From: Citrobacter werkmanii NBRC 105721 | Lineage (GTDB): Bacteria; Pseudomonadota; Gammaproteobacteria; Enterobacterales; Enterobacteriaceae | DNA: 40,609 nt | Direction of reading: 5' to 3' | Assembly (NCBI GenBank): GCA_000759755.1 | Contig: BBMW01000001.1 | Location: forward strand, 1-40,609 | Shown here: positions 9,434-20,576 of the stretch, one piece after another | Position numbering within the stretch: position 1 is the first letter of the stretch | Layout: each line of letters begins with the position of its first letter | The notes under the pieces: model-generated | What the model was told of the DNA's origin: nothing | The model's database searches: none | What the model saw: the letters and a program-made list of their open reading frames with translations, nothing else | Position numbers and translations under genes: made by a program

Positions 9434-9445
9434 TATATATACACT
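9434..9445 (+). promoter_or_regulatory. grcA -10 element and inferred start site
   Basis: TATATA at 9434-9439 lies at the right distance from the perfect FNR box to be the -10 element, placing transcription start near 9445. No good -35 hexamer is present, as expected for a class II FNR promoter. Confidence 0.7.
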
Positions 9446-9520
9446 CAAGCAACAATGGTTTTACCAATTGGCCGGATGACGGCCAACCGAGATCAAATAA
9501 TTTTGCCGGGGAGGCATCAA

Positions 9521-9904
9521 ATGATTACAGGTATCCAGATTACTAAAGCTGCAAACGACGACCTGCTGAACTCTTTCTGGCTGCTGGACAGCGAAAAAGG
9601 CGAAGCACGCTGCATCGTTGCGAAAGCAGGTTTCAATGCAGATGACGTCGTTGCCGTCAGCAAACTGGGTGAAATCGAATACCGTGAAGTGCCGGTAGAC
9701 GTACAGCCGGAAGTCCGCGTGGAAGGTGGCCAGCACCTGAACGTGAACGTTCTGCGTCGCGAAACGCTGGAAGATGCGGTTAAGCATCCGGAAAAATATC
9801 CGCAGCTGACCATCCGTGTGTCTGGTTATGCGGTACGTTTCAACTCTCTGACCCCAGAACAGCAGCGCGACGTTATTGCTCGTACCTTTACTGAGAGCCT
9901 GTAA
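9521..9904 (+). CDS. grcA: Autonomous glycyl radical cofactor GrcA (YfiD)
   Basis: Small spare part for pyruvate formate-lyase: it replaces the C-terminal glycyl-radical segment of PFL when oxygen has cleaved the enzyme. The 127 residues match the E. coli protein in length. The radical motif RVSGYAVRF places the radical glycine at Gly102. The ATG at 9521 has an ideal GGGGAGG ribosome site at 9508-9514; an in-frame ATG at 9455 lies only about ten bases after the inferred transcription start, lacks a ribosome site, and was not used. Two FNR boxes upstream indicate strong anaerobic and microaerobic induction. Confidence 0.98.
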   Translation: MITGIQITKAANDDLLNSFWLLDSEKGEARCIVAKAGFNADDVVAVSKLGEIEYREVPVDVQPEVRVEGGQHLNVNVLRRETLEDAVKHPEKYPQLTIRVSGYAVRFNSLTPEQQRDVIARTFTESL

Positions 9905-9940
9905 GGCTCGCGGGGAATAACCCCGTTTAGCAGAGAATCA

Positions 9941-9976
9941 AAAGCGGAAGATGCCAGCGCGTCTTCCGCTTTTTTA
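9941..9976 (+). terminator. Terminator of grcA
   Basis: AAAGCGGAAGA and TCTTCCGCTTT pair over 11 bp around a 10-base loop, followed by TTT. It lies 36 bases after the grcA stop and probably also ends the convergent eamB transcript, since an A-tract precedes the stem. Confidence 0.85.
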
Positions 9977-9982
9977 TATCCG

Positions 9983-10570
9983 TTAGTAAAAAATTCTCAC
10001 TGCGCAATAAACTAACAGCAGCGCCAGAATGATATTCAACTGTCGGCCGTAACGGCGAAAGAGACGCTGAAAAAGATGGCCTGCCAGCGCCCAACATGCA
10101 TTACCAAAGGTGCCGATCAGCGCCAGCAGAATACTCACCCCAATCAGCCAGTGAGCTTCCTGCGTATAGGGCAGTACAAACGTGGATAACGCTGTAATGC
10201 CGTACAAAATGATTTTGACGTTAACAAACTGCAAGCCAAAACTCGTCCAGAAGCCGATCGGTTCGGACTGCAAATTATCGTTTGCCGCCGGGCTGGTGGC
10301 GATTTTCAATGCCAGCCATAAGATATATGCCGCGCCTGCCCAACTGAGCCAGTGGATGATGGCCGGATCCATCGCGGCAAGCGAAAACGAAATCCCGGCA
10401 CACATCAGCATGACGATTAAAAAGCCCAGACTCATCCCGGCAAGCACGCGCGTACTCTGGCGAAAACCGTGTGACGTCGCAGCACTGAGCGCAAGGATAT
10501 TGTTGGGTCCGGGGGTTAGCGCGGTAATCAATGTATAGGTCCAGAATGCACTTAAAAGCATGGGGGTCAC
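9983..10570 (-). CDS. eamB: Cysteine/O-acetylserine exporter EamB
   Basis: Inner-membrane LysE/RhtB-family exporter (YfiK) for cysteine and O-acetylserine. The 195 residues form about six hydrophobic segments and carry the family signature TPGPNN near residue 19, followed by GxxxGF-like residues (GMSLGFL). The start is GTG at 10570: GAGGAG lies seven bases upstream and the resulting N-terminus MTPMLLSAFWTY aligns with E. coli MTPTLLSAFWTY. It is transcribed divergently from the LysR-type gene yfiE, which is its likely regulator. Confidence 0.94.
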   Translation of the reverse strand: MTPMLLSAFWTYTLITALTPGPNNILALSAATSHGFRQSTRVLAGMSLGFLIVMLMCAGISFSLAAMDPAIIHWLSWAGAAYILWLALKIATSPAANDNLQSEPIGFWTSFGLQFVNVKIILYGITALSTFVLPYTQEAHWLIGVSILLALIGTFGNACWALAGHLFQRLFRRYGRQLNIILALLLVYCAVRIFY

Positions 10571-10608
10571 TTGTCATCTCCTCTGTTTTGGTAGACAGTA
10601 CCCGAGTT

Positions 10609-10634
10609 AAAACATTTAAAAAAATGAATGTTTT
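10609..10634. promoter_or_regulatory. Inverted repeat between eamB and yfiE, candidate LysR operator
   Basis: AAAACATT and AATGTTTT form a perfect 8-bp inverted repeat with a 10-base spacer, within the divergent intergenic region. Location, symmetry and size fit a LysR-type regulator binding site. That YfiE binds here is inference. Confidence 0.55.
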
Positions 10635-10672
10635 TGCATTCTGGGTTCGATAATTTCGATGGGTTGGTGCGG

Positions 10673-11569
10673 ATGGATTTACGTCGGTTTATTACGTTAA
10701 AAACGGTGGTGGAAGAGGGCTCGTTCCTGCGGGCGTCGCAAAAACTTTGCTGTACGCAATCGACCGTCACGTTTCATATTCAACAGCTTGAGCAAGAGCT
10801 ATCGGTGCAGCTGTTCGAAAAAATTGGCCGCAGAATGTGTCTCACCAGTGAGGGTAAACGGTTGATGCCGCATATACACGACCTGACCCGCGTGATGGCA
10901 TCGATTCGCCAGTCAGCGCAGCAGGATGCGCAGCCGAGCGGCGAGCTACGCGTTGCGACCGGCGAAACACTGCTGGCGTATAAAATGCCGCAGGTATTAC
11001 AGCGTTTTAAACAACGCGCGCCTCATGTGCGGTTGTCCTTACAGTCGCTCAACTGCTATGTCATTCGCGATGCGTTGCTTAGTGATGAGGTTGATCTGGG
11101 CGTGTTTTATCGTGTTGGTAATGACGATGCGCTGGAGATGATAGCGCTGGGCGATCAGTCACTGGCGCTGGTTGCGTCGCCTCTGCTGCAGCATGTTGAT
11201 TTCACCCGGCATAACCAGCACATTCCCTGCAGCTTTATCATTAATGAGCCGCAATGTATTTTCAGACAACGCTTCGAGGGCTTACTGCGTAAACGTCAGA
11301 TTACGCTGGAAAATACGATTGAGTTATGGAGTATTGAGAGCATCAAGCACTGCGTATCGGCAAATCTTGGCGTCAGTTTTTTGCCGCGTTTTACCATTGA
11401 GAAGGAGCTCCGTTCAGGGGAATTGGTTGAGTTACCGTTCAGCGAACAGCCGGAGTTAATTACGGCATTGTGCGGTTACCATGCTGGAAAAGTCGTTAGC
11501 CCGGCGATGCGGGTGTTTATTGAGTGTATTGAAGAGAGCTTTGCGACGCATGAAAAAATGCCGGGCTAA
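10673..11569 (+). CDS. yfiE: LysR-family transcriptional regulator YfiE
   Basis: DNA-binding regulator of the LysR family, 298 residues. The N-terminal winged helix-turn-helix lies at about residues 1-60 (GSFLRASQKLCCTQSTVTFH), and the effector-binding periplasmic-protein-like domain at about 90-290. It matches E. coli YfiE best in the first 130 residues and near NDALLNDE-type core segments; the C-terminal half is more diverged. ATG at 10673 aligns with the E. coli start; a longer frame from 10628 would begin inside the operator-like repeat. The stop codon lies inside the loop of the downstream terminator. Effector and targets are not known to me; eamB is the obvious candidate target. Confidence 0.92.
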   Translation: MDLRRFITLKTVVEEGSFLRASQKLCCTQSTVTFHIQQLEQELSVQLFEKIGRRMCLTSEGKRLMPHIHDLTRVMASIRQSAQQDAQPSGELRVATGETLLAYKMPQVLQRFKQRAPHVRLSLQSLNCYVIRDALLSDEVDLGVFYRVGNDDALEMIALGDQSLALVASPLLQHVDFTRHNQHIPCSFIINEPQCIFRQRFEGLLRKRQITLENTIELWSIESIKHCVSANLGVSFLPRFTIEKELRSGELVELPFSEQPELITALCGYHAGKVVSPAMRVFIECIEESFATHEKMPG

Positions 11570-11587
11570 ACGGCCCGGCATACGGTT
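11558..11587. terminator. Terminator overlapping the yfiE stop codon, used by srmB
   Basis: ATGCCGGGC and GCCCGGCAT form a perfect 9-bp stem whose 6-base loop contains the yfiE TAA. On the minus strand the stem runs straight into TTTTTT, giving a strong terminator for srmB; on the plus strand only a weak TTTT follows after four bases. Confidence 0.85.
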
Positions 11588-12916
11588 TTACTCTTTGTCG
11601 GATTGCTGGGGAGCAGTTCCGCTCGGCTTACGACGTTTGCCGATATTTTTGGCGTCGCGGTGACGTTTCTTCACGCGCGGTTTCTCTTTTTCTTTGGCTT
11701 TTTGCTCGGCGCGCTTCGCCAGTACTTTCTTGGACGGCTTGCCGTTAGATTTCTCACTTGGTGCGCGAGTCGTCGGACGCAGCTCGTCAATAACGCGTGC
11801 TTTCAAAGGTTCGTCGATATAGCGGCTCGCTTTACCAAGCAGCAGGTGGTCGTGCGCTTCAACCAGAGAAATCGCGGTACCTTTACGGCCAGCGCGACCT
11901 GTGCGACCAATGCGGTGCAGATAGGCATCACCACTACGTGGCATGTCATAGTTAAACACATGGCTAACGTCAGGAATATCGATCCCGCGAGCGGCAACAT
12001 CGGTCGCAACCAGTACGTTCACACGACCATCGGTCAGGCGTTTGATCGCTTCGTTACGCTTAATCTGTACCATCTCGCCTTCGAGATAGCAGTTATTAAT
12101 GCCAGCCTGGCGCAGCCAGCCTGCCAGTTCGTGCACACGCTCACGCTTACGTACAAAAACAATCGAACGGGTTGCTTCCGGCTGTTTTAACAGATGGATC
12201 AGCAAAGCCGTTTTGTGCTCGATGTCATCGGCACGGTAGTAAAATTGGTGGATCTTCTTGCGTTCGCGGGTCGATGGATCCGCCGATACTTCGACCGGAT
12301 CTTCCAGCAGACGCTCGGCAAAATCTTTAATCGCATCGCCTTCCAGCGTAGCGGAGAACAGCATGGTTTGCTTACGCCAGCGGGTTTCACCAGCGATATG
12401 CTCGATGTCCTGGGCAAAGCCCATGTCCAGCATGCGGTCTGCTTCATCGAGGATCAGCGTTTCAACCGCGTGGCAGTCGAAGTTCTCTTCTTTGATGTAT
12501 TGCAGCAGACGACCGGTGGTAGCGACCACGATGTCCTGGTTTTCGCTAAAGACTTCCATGTGGTTCATGTAAGCCACGCCGCCGGTAATCGTGGCGACAT
12601 CCAGATGCGTATTCTTCGCCAGTTCGCGGGCGTGTTCGGCAACCTGTATCGCCAGTTCGCGCGTCGGCGTCAAAATTAAAATGCGTGGCGGGCCAGATTT
12701 TTTACGCGGGAAGTCGAGCAGGTGCTGCAACGCTGGCAGCAAATATGCCGCCGTTTTACCGGTGCCTGTCGGCGCAGAACCGAGTACATCACGGCCATCG
12801 AGCGCAGGCGGAATGGCGGCAGCCTGAATGGCGGTCGGGCGAGTGAAACCTTTTTCCTGGAGGGCATCCAGAAGGCTTTCATCGAGTTCAAGTTCGGAAA
12901 AAGTCGTTACAGTCAT
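11588..12916 (-). CDS. srmB: ATP-dependent RNA helicase SrmB
   Basis: DEAD-box RNA helicase that acts early in assembly of the large ribosomal subunit. The 442 residues show all core motifs in order: the Q-motif region around residue 25 (TRPTAIQ), Walker A APTGTGKT, PTRELA, GG, TTGRLLQ, DEAD (LILDEADRMLDMGF), LFSAT, and in the second RecA lobe VATDVAARGIDIP and HRIGRTGRAGR. The C-terminal tail from about residue 385 is highly basic (KKVLAKRAEQKAKEKEKPR), as in E. coli. The start is ATG at 12916, transcribed divergently from trmN6. Confidence 0.97.
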   Translation of the reverse strand: MTVTTFSELELDESLLDALQEKGFTRPTAIQAAAIPPALDGRDVLGSAPTGTGKTAAYLLPALQHLLDFPRKKSGPPRILILTPTRELAIQVAEHARELAKNTHLDVATITGGVAYMNHMEVFSENQDIVVATTGRLLQYIKEENFDCHAVETLILDEADRMLDMGFAQDIEHIAGETRWRKQTMLFSATLEGDAIKDFAERLLEDPVEVSADPSTRERKKIHQFYYRADDIEHKTALLIHLLKQPEATRSIVFVRKRERVHELAGWLRQAGINNCYLEGEMVQIKRNEAIKRLTDGRVNVLVATDVAARGIDIPDVSHVFNYDMPRSGDAYLHRIGRTGRAGRKGTAISLVEAHDHLLLGKASRYIDEPLKARVIDELRPTTRAPSEKSNGKPSKKVLAKRAEQKAKEKEKPRVKKRHRDAKNIGKRRKPSGTAPQQSDKE

Positions 12917-13047
12917 GTTCTACCTCTGTGTGGGGCGCTGATTATAGACGTTACGGCTGCAATCTTCATCTGTTTGTATGGATATAGCTTCTCAGGTATT
13001 GTTTTTATCCTATGCTATCGTTTTTTTTCCCAGGAAGGTTGTTCTTC

Positions 13048-15679
<2,632 letters not shown>

Positions 15680-15820
15680 ATGACAAACAAAAAACAAATG
15701 CGTAACGGAACTTTACGAAACTTGAGCACTCTAAGCATTTGCTTGCTCATAGTGAAGCTTATGGAGTGGCGTTTCGACAGCGCGTGGAAATTTGGTTTGG
15801 GGAGACTTTACCTCGGATGA
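15680..15820 (+). CDS. rseD: RseD-like leader peptide of the rpoE operon
   Basis: Short ORF of 46 residues directly upstream of rpoE. It starts at ATG 15680 and its TGA stop overlaps the rpoE ATG (ATGA), the arrangement that couples rpoE translation to rseD in E. coli. The peptide has a hydrophobic middle (LSICLLIVKLM). The ribosome site is weak. The reported E. coli peptide is about 51 residues, so the exact start may differ here. The sigma-E promoter of the operon lies inside this ORF, so only transcripts from the distal promoter would carry the full leader. Confidence 0.7.
   Translation: MTNKKQMRNGTLRNLSTLSICLLIVKLMEWRFDSAWKFGLGRLYLG
15707..15734 (+). promoter_or_regulatory. Sigma-E promoter of rpoE (autoregulation)
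   Basis: GGAACTT at 15707-15713 and TCTAA at 15730-15734 are separated by 16 bp, an excellent match to the sigma-E consensus. This provides positive feedback of RpoE on its own operon. It lies within the rseD reading frame. Confidence 0.9.
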
Positions 15821-16392
15821 GCGAGCAGTTAACGGACCAGGTCCTGGTAGAACGGGTCCAAAAGGGAGATCAGAAAGCCTTTAACCTACTGGTAGTCCGC
15901 TATCAGCATAAGGTGGCGAGTCTGGTTTCTCGCTATGTACCGTCGGGCGATGTACCCGATGTAGTACAAGAAGCATTTATCAAGGCCTATCGTGCGCTGG
16001 ACTCGTTCCGGGGGGATAGTGCTTTTTATACCTGGCTGTATCGTATCGCAGTCAATACAGCGAAGAATTACCTGGTCGCTCAGGGGCGTCGTCCACCTTC
16101 CAGTGATATAGATGCGATTGAAGCAGAAAACTACGAAAGTGGCGGTGCACTGAAAGAAATTTCGAACCCTGAGAACTTAATGTTGTCAGAAGAACTGAGA
16201 CAGATAGTTTTCCGAACTATTGAGTCCCTCCCGGAAGATTTACGCATGGCAATAACCTTGCGGGAGCTGGATGGCCTGAGCTATGAAGAGATAGCCGCTA
16301 TCATGGATTGTCCGGTAGGTACGGTGCGTTCACGTATCTTCCGAGCGAGGGAAGCTATTGATAATAAAGTTCAACCGCTTATCAGGCGTTGA
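15817..16392 (+). CDS. rpoE: RNA polymerase sigma factor RpoE (sigma-E)
   Basis: ECF sigma factor for envelope stress. The 191 residues match E. coli. Region 2 lies at about 1-95 (DVVQEAFIKAYRALDSFRG is the -10-recognition part) and region 4 at about 125-190 (LDGLSYEEIAAIMDCPVGTV is the -35-recognition helix-turn-helix). ATG at 15817 was chosen over the upstream in-frame ATG at 15739 because it gives the family length and is coupled to rseD. It is held inactive by RseA, encoded next. Confidence 0.99.
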   Translation: MSEQLTDQVLVERVQKGDQKAFNLLVVRYQHKVASLVSRYVPSGDVPDVVQEAFIKAYRALDSFRGDSAFYTWLYRIAVNTAKNYLVAQGRRPPSSDIDAIEAENYESGGALKEISNPENLMLSEELRQIVFRTIESLPEDLRMAITLRELDGLSYEEIAAIMDCPVGTVRSRIFRAREAIDNKVQPLIRR

Positions 16393-16423
16393 CGATAGCG
16401 GGATACTGGAAAAGGTATTAGGC

Positions 16424-17074
16424 ATGCAGAAAGAAAAACTTTCCGCTTTAATGGATGGCGAAACGCTGGATACTGAGTTGCTTAAAGAGCTAACTCATGA
16501 CCCGGAAATGCAAAAAACCTGGGAGAGTTATCACCTGATTCGCGATTCCATGCGAGGTGATACCGCCGACGTTCTCCATTTCGATATTTCCGCCCGCGTA
16601 ATGGCTGCCATCCAGGATGAGCCAGTACGTCAGACGGCGCCATTGATTCCTGAGGCCCAGCCAGCACCGCACCAGTGGCAGAAAATGCCATTCTGGAAGA
16701 AAATGCGTCCGTGGGCCGCGCAGCTTACCCAAATGGGCGTGGCTGCGTGTGTATCACTTGCAGTTATTGTTGGCGTCCAGCACTATAATGGTCAATCTGA
16801 AACGTCCCAGCAGCCCGAAACGCCGGTATTCAATACATTACCGATGATGGGTAAAGCCAGTCCGGTAAGCCTGGGTGTACCTTCTGACGCGACAGCCAGC
16901 GGCGGTCAGCAACAGCAGGTACAGGAGCAGCGTCGTCGTATTAATGCCATGTTGCAGGATTACGAACTGCAACGTCGACTGCACTCTGAACAGCTTCAGT
17001 TTGAGCAGGCGCAAACACAGCAAGCCGCTGTGCAGGTGCCAGGAATTCAAACTTTAGGAACGCAATCGCAGTAA
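16424..17074 (+). CDS. rseA: Anti-sigma-E factor RseA
   Basis: Single-pass inner-membrane protein, 216 residues. The cytoplasmic N-terminal domain (1-~100) binds RpoE. One membrane helix at about 100-118 (MGVAACVSLAVIVGVQHY) is the RseP substrate. The periplasmic part contains ASPVSLGVPS, where DegS cuts between the Val and Ser in E. coli, and a Gln-rich region that binds RseB. ATG at 16424 gives the E. coli length; the frame open from 16358 overlaps rpoE and was not used. The stop overlaps the rseB start (TAATG). Confidence 0.98.
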   Translation: MQKEKLSALMDGETLDTELLKELTHDPEMQKTWESYHLIRDSMRGDTADVLHFDISARVMAAIQDEPVRQTAPLIPEAQPAPHQWQKMPFWKKMRPWAAQLTQMGVAACVSLAVIVGVQHYNGQSETSQQPETPVFNTLPMMGKASPVSLGVPSDATASGGQQQQVQEQRRRINAMLQDYELQRRLHSEQLQFEQAQTQQAAVQVPGIQTLGTQSQ

Positions 17075-18030
17075 TGAAGCAACTTTGGTTTGCCATGTCA
17101 CTTGTGGCTGGTAGCCTGTTCTTCTCTGTAAACGCCTCGGCCAATCCTGCGTCCGGGGCGTTGTTGCAGCAGATGAATCTGGCCAGCCAGTCGCTAACCT
17201 ATGAGCTGTCATTTGTCAGCATCAATAAACAGGGTGTTGAATCCCTACGTTATCGCCATGCCCGCCAGGATAACCGTCCGTTAGCACAACTGCTGCAATT
17301 GGATGGACCGCGCCGGGAAGTGGTGCAACGTGGCAATGAAATTAGCTATTTCGAGCCTGGGCTCGAACCGTTCACGCTGAACGGCGACTATATCGTTGAC
17401 TCTCTGCCATCCCTGATTTATACCGACTTCAAACGCCTTGCACCCTACTATGATTTTATCTCAGTAGGCCGCACCCGCATTGCTGATCGGCTCTGTGAAG
17501 TGATCCGCGTTGTCGCTCGTGACGGCACCCGTTACAGCTATATCGTCTGGATGGACACGGAGACCAAGCTACCGATGCGTGTCGATCTTCTCGATCGTGA
17601 TGGCGAAACGCTGGAACAGTTCCGCGTCATCGCCTTTACCGTAAACAACGGCGTTAGCGACAGCATGCAGACGCTGGCGAAAGCTAATCTACCGCCGTTG
17701 CTGTCGGTTCCTGCGGGTGAAAAAACCAACTTCAACTGGAGCCCGTCATGGTTGCCGCAAGGCTTTAGTGAGGTCTCCAGCAGTCGACGCCCGCTGCCGA
17801 CCATGGATAACATGCCGATTGAATCACGCCTTTATTCGGATGGCCTGTTCAGTTTCTCCGTGAACGTAAACCGCGCGACGCAAAACAGCACCGATCAACT
17901 GCTGCGAACCGGGCGTAGAACGGTCAGCACCAGCGTGCGTGATAACGCGGAAATTACGATAGTGGGCGAGCTTCCACCACAAACGGCGAAGCGTATCGCG
18001 GACAATATCAAGTTCAGGGCCGCACAATGA
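17074..18030 (+). CDS. rseB: Sigma-E regulatory protein RseB
   Basis: Periplasmic protein that binds the RseA periplasmic domain and shields it from DegS; lipopolysaccharide intermediates displace it. The 318 residues begin with a signal peptide ending at about residue 23 (SVNASA-NP). A LolA-like N-terminal domain and a smaller C-terminal domain follow. The start overlaps the rseA stop by one base and the end overlaps rseC, so the four genes rpoE-rseA-rseB-rseC are one operon. Confidence 0.98.
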   Translation: MKQLWFAMSLVAGSLFFSVNASANPASGALLQQMNLASQSLTYELSFVSINKQGVESLRYRHARQDNRPLAQLLQLDGPRREVVQRGNEISYFEPGLEPFTLNGDYIVDSLPSLIYTDFKRLAPYYDFISVGRTRIADRLCEVIRVVARDGTRYSYIVWMDTETKLPMRVDLLDRDGETLEQFRVIAFTVNNGVSDSMQTLAKANLPPLLSVPAGEKTNFNWSPSWLPQGFSEVSSSRRPLPTMDNMPIESRLYSDGLFSFSVNVNRATQNSTDQLLRTGRRTVSTSVRDNAEITIVGELPPQTAKRIADNIKFRAAQ

Positions 18031-18491
18031 TCAAAGAGTGGGCAACAGTCGTTTCCTGGCAAAATGGTCTGGCGACGGTCAGCTGTGATGTGAAAGCGTC
18101 ATGTAGCAGCTGTGCTTCCCGGGCCGGGTGTGGGAGCCGCGTGCTGAATAAACTTGGACCGCAGACCACACATACTATTGTGGTACCCAGCGATGAGCCA
18201 TTGGCCCCTGGTCAAAAAGTTGAGCTGGGCATTGCCGAGAGGAGCCTGTTGGGATCGGCGATGCTGGTTTATATGTCTCCACTGGCGGGTCTCTTTCTTT
18301 TCGCGGCACTGTTCCAGGTGCTATTTGGCTCGGATCTGGCGGCATTAAGCGGGGCTGTACTGGGTGGCGTGGGCGGATTCCTGATCGCCCGCGGATATTC
18401 CCGTAAGCTTGCTGAACGTGAAGCCTGGCAGCCGGTCATTCTGAACGTTGCCCTCCCGCCCGATCTTATTCGCGTCGAAACCCAGCAGTGA
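18027..18491 (+). CDS. rseC: SoxR-reducing/sigma-E regulator RseC
   Basis: Small inner-membrane protein of 154 residues with two membrane segments at about 72-92 and 96-115. The N-terminal domain has a cysteine cluster (CDVKASCSSCASRAGC) typical of RseC, probably a redox or Fe-S site. It has been linked to sigma-E control and, with the Rsx complex, to reduction of SoxR. The ATG overlaps the rseB stop (ATGA). It is five residues shorter than the E. coli protein, by C-terminal differences. Confidence 0.93.
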   Translation: MIKEWATVVSWQNGLATVSCDVKASCSSCASRAGCGSRVLNKLGPQTTHTIVVPSDEPLAPGQKVELGIAERSLLGSAMLVYMSPLAGLFLFAALFQVLFGSDLAALSGAVLGGVGGFLIARGYSRKLAEREAWQPVILNVALPPDLIRVETQQ

Positions 18492-18499
18492 TATTTTTG

Positions 18500-18583
18500 T
18501 CTGATGGCGCTGCGCTTATCAGGCCTACCGCGTTTTCAGATGCAGGCGTAGGCCGGATAAGGCGTTTATGCTGCCATCCGGCA
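18500..18583. repeat. BIME: two inverted REP elements after the rpoE operon
   Basis: Two REP-type units face each other: one reads CTGATGGCGCTGCGCTTATC then AGGCCTAC, the other GTAGGCCGGATAAGGC and ends in GCCATCCGGC. This is the enterobacterial REP/BIME palindrome family, found between genes. It may protect the 3' end of the rseC mRNA. The same family occurs at 40266-40340. Confidence 0.9.
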
Positions 18584-18761
18584 AAAGTTTCACCGACTTT
18601 GTAAGGTTGTTTCCAGTTCCCGCTATCCTTGCTCTATGAACATTTCCTCGCCTCAGCGTTGTAGTGTAGAATGCGGCGTTTCACTTAAACAGACGTTAAG
18701 CTCAGATCAGCGACTTCTCAGAGCCTGCTCAGGCGGGCGTAAGGCACAATAATTACTCTAT

Positions 18762-20561
18762 ATGAAGAACATACGTAACTTTTCAATCATAGCTCACATC
18801 GACCACGGTAAATCGACGCTGTCTGACCGTATTATCCAGATCTGCGGTGGCCTGTCTGACCGTGAAATGGAAGCGCAGGTTCTCGACTCGATGGATCTTG
18901 AGCGTGAGCGCGGTATTACTATCAAAGCGCAGAGCGTGACGCTCGATTTCAAAGCATCTGATGGTGAAACCTATCAGCTTAACTTTATCGACACCCCGGG
19001 CCACGTCGACTTCTCATATGAAGTTTCCCGCTCGCTTGCCGCCTGTGAAGGCGCACTGCTGGTGGTTGACGCCGGGCAGGGTGTAGAAGCGCAAACGCTG
19101 GCCAACTGCTACACCGCCATGGAAATGGATCTGGAAGTGGTGCCGGTACTGAACAAAATTGACCTGCCGGCCGCTGACCCTGAGCGCGTAGCGGAAGAAA
19201 TTGAAGATATCGTCGGTATCGACGCCACCGACGCAGTACGCTGCTCGGCGAAAACTGGCGTAGGTGTGACCGACGTTCTTGAACGTCTGGTGCGCGACAT
19301 TCCGCCGCCGGAAGGTGATCCGGAAGGCCCGTTGCAGGCGCTGATTATCGACTCCTGGTTCGATAATTACCTGGGCGTGGTTTCGCTGGTGCGTATTAAA
19401 AACGGCACCATGCGTAAAGGTGACAAAATTAAAGTGATGAGCACTGGTCAGGTTTACAACGCCGACCGTCTGGGCATCTTCACGCCAAAACAGGTTGATC
19501 GTACCGAGCTGAAATGCGGCGAAGTAGGTTGGTTGGTTTGTGCGATTAAAGACATCCTTGGCGCCCCGGTTGGTGATACCTTAACTTCTGCGCGTAACCC
19601 GGCAGACAAACCGCTGCCAGGCTTCAAAAAAGTGAAGCCTCAGGTTTACGCCGGTCTGTTCCCGGTGAGCTCTGACGACTATGAAAACTTCCGCGATGCG
19701 CTCGGCAAGCTGAGCCTGAACGACGCCTCCCTGTTCTACGAACCGGAAAGCTCCAGCGCACTGGGCTTCGGCTTCCGCTGTGGCTTCCTCGGCCTGTTGC
19801 ATATGGAGATCATTCAGGAACGTCTGGAACGTGAATACGATCTGGATCTGATCACCACCGCGCCGACCGTAGTGTATGAAGTGGAAACCACGGCGAAAGA
19901 GACTATCTACGTCGATAGTCCATCTAAGCTGCCGCCGCTGAACAACATCTACGAACTGCGCGAGCCGATCGCCGAATGTCACATGCTGCTGCCGCAGGCG
20001 TACCTTGGTAACGTCATCACGCTGTGTATCGAGAAACGTGGCGTACAGACCAACATGGTTTATCACGGTAACCAGGTCGCGCTGACCTATGAAATTCCGA
20101 TGGCGGAAGTGGTACTCGACTTCTTTGACCGCCTGAAGTCGACCTCCCGCGGCTATGCGTCGCTGGACTATAACTTCAAGCGCTTCCAGGCGTCTGACAT
20201 GGTGCGCGTTGATGTCCTCATCAACAACGAACGTGTCGATGCGCTGGCGCTGATCACTCACCGCGACAACTCCCAGAGCCGTGGCCGTGAGTTGGTCGAG
20301 AAGATGAAAGATCTGATCCCGCGCCAGCAGTTTGATATCGCGATTCAGGCGGCCATCGGCACGCACATCATCGCGCGTTCAACTGTGAAGCAGCTGCGTA
20401 AAAACGTTCTGGCGAAATGCTACGGTGGCGATATCAGCCGTAAGAAAAAGCTGCTGCAAAAACAGAAAGAGGGTAAAAAGCGCATGAAGCAGATCGGTAA
20501 CGTCGAACTGCCGCAGGAAGCCTTCCTCGCCATTCTGCATGTCGGTAAAGACAGCAAATAA
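18762..20561 (+). CDS. lepA: Elongation factor 4 LepA
   Basis: Translational GTPase, 599 residues, implicated in ribosome back-translocation and initiation or biogenesis. G-domain motifs are visible at G1 AHIDHGKST (from residue 11), G3 DTPGH, G4 NKID and G5 SAKTG. Domain II, an EF-G-like domain and the LepA-specific C-terminal domain (ending HVGKDSK) follow. ATG at 18762 has only a weak, distant ribosome site (AAGG about 17 bases away). lepB follows after 15 bases with its own AGGAG, so they are an operon. Confidence 0.98.
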   Translation: MKNIRNFSIIAHIDHGKSTLSDRIIQICGGLSDREMEAQVLDSMDLERERGITIKAQSVTLDFKASDGETYQLNFIDTPGHVDFSYEVSRSLAACEGALLVVDAGQGVEAQTLANCYTAMEMDLEVVPVLNKIDLPAADPERVAEEIEDIVGIDATDAVRCSAKTGVGVTDVLERLVRDIPPPEGDPEGPLQALIIDSWFDNYLGVVSLVRIKNGTMRKGDKIKVMSTGQVYNADRLGIFTPKQVDRTELKCGEVGWLVCAIKDILGAPVGDTLTSARNPADKPLPGFKKVKPQVYAGLFPVSSDDYENFRDALGKLSLNDASLFYEPESSSALGFGFRCGFLGLLHMEIIQERLEREYDLDLITTAPTVVYEVETTAKETIYVDSPSKLPPLNNIYELREPIAECHMLLPQAYLGNVITLCIEKRGVQTNMVYHGNQVALTYEIPMAEVVLDFFDRLKSTSRGYASLDYNFKRFQASDMVRVDVLINNERVDALALITHRDNSQSRGRELVEKMKDLIPRQQFDIAIQAAIGTHIIARSTVKQLRKNVLAKCYGGDISRKKKLLQKQKEGKKRMKQIGNVELPQEAFLAILHVGKDSK

Positions 20562-20576
20562 TCTTAAGGAGTTGGC

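Noticed and set aside
18636-18752. 38-codon ORF just upstream of lepA
   Set aside because: No ribosome site before its ATG, no recognisable domain, and it lies in the probable lepA promoter/leader. Most likely chance.
19581-20366. 261-codon open frame opposite lepA
   Set aside because: Antisense shadow of lepA with no ribosome site or domain.
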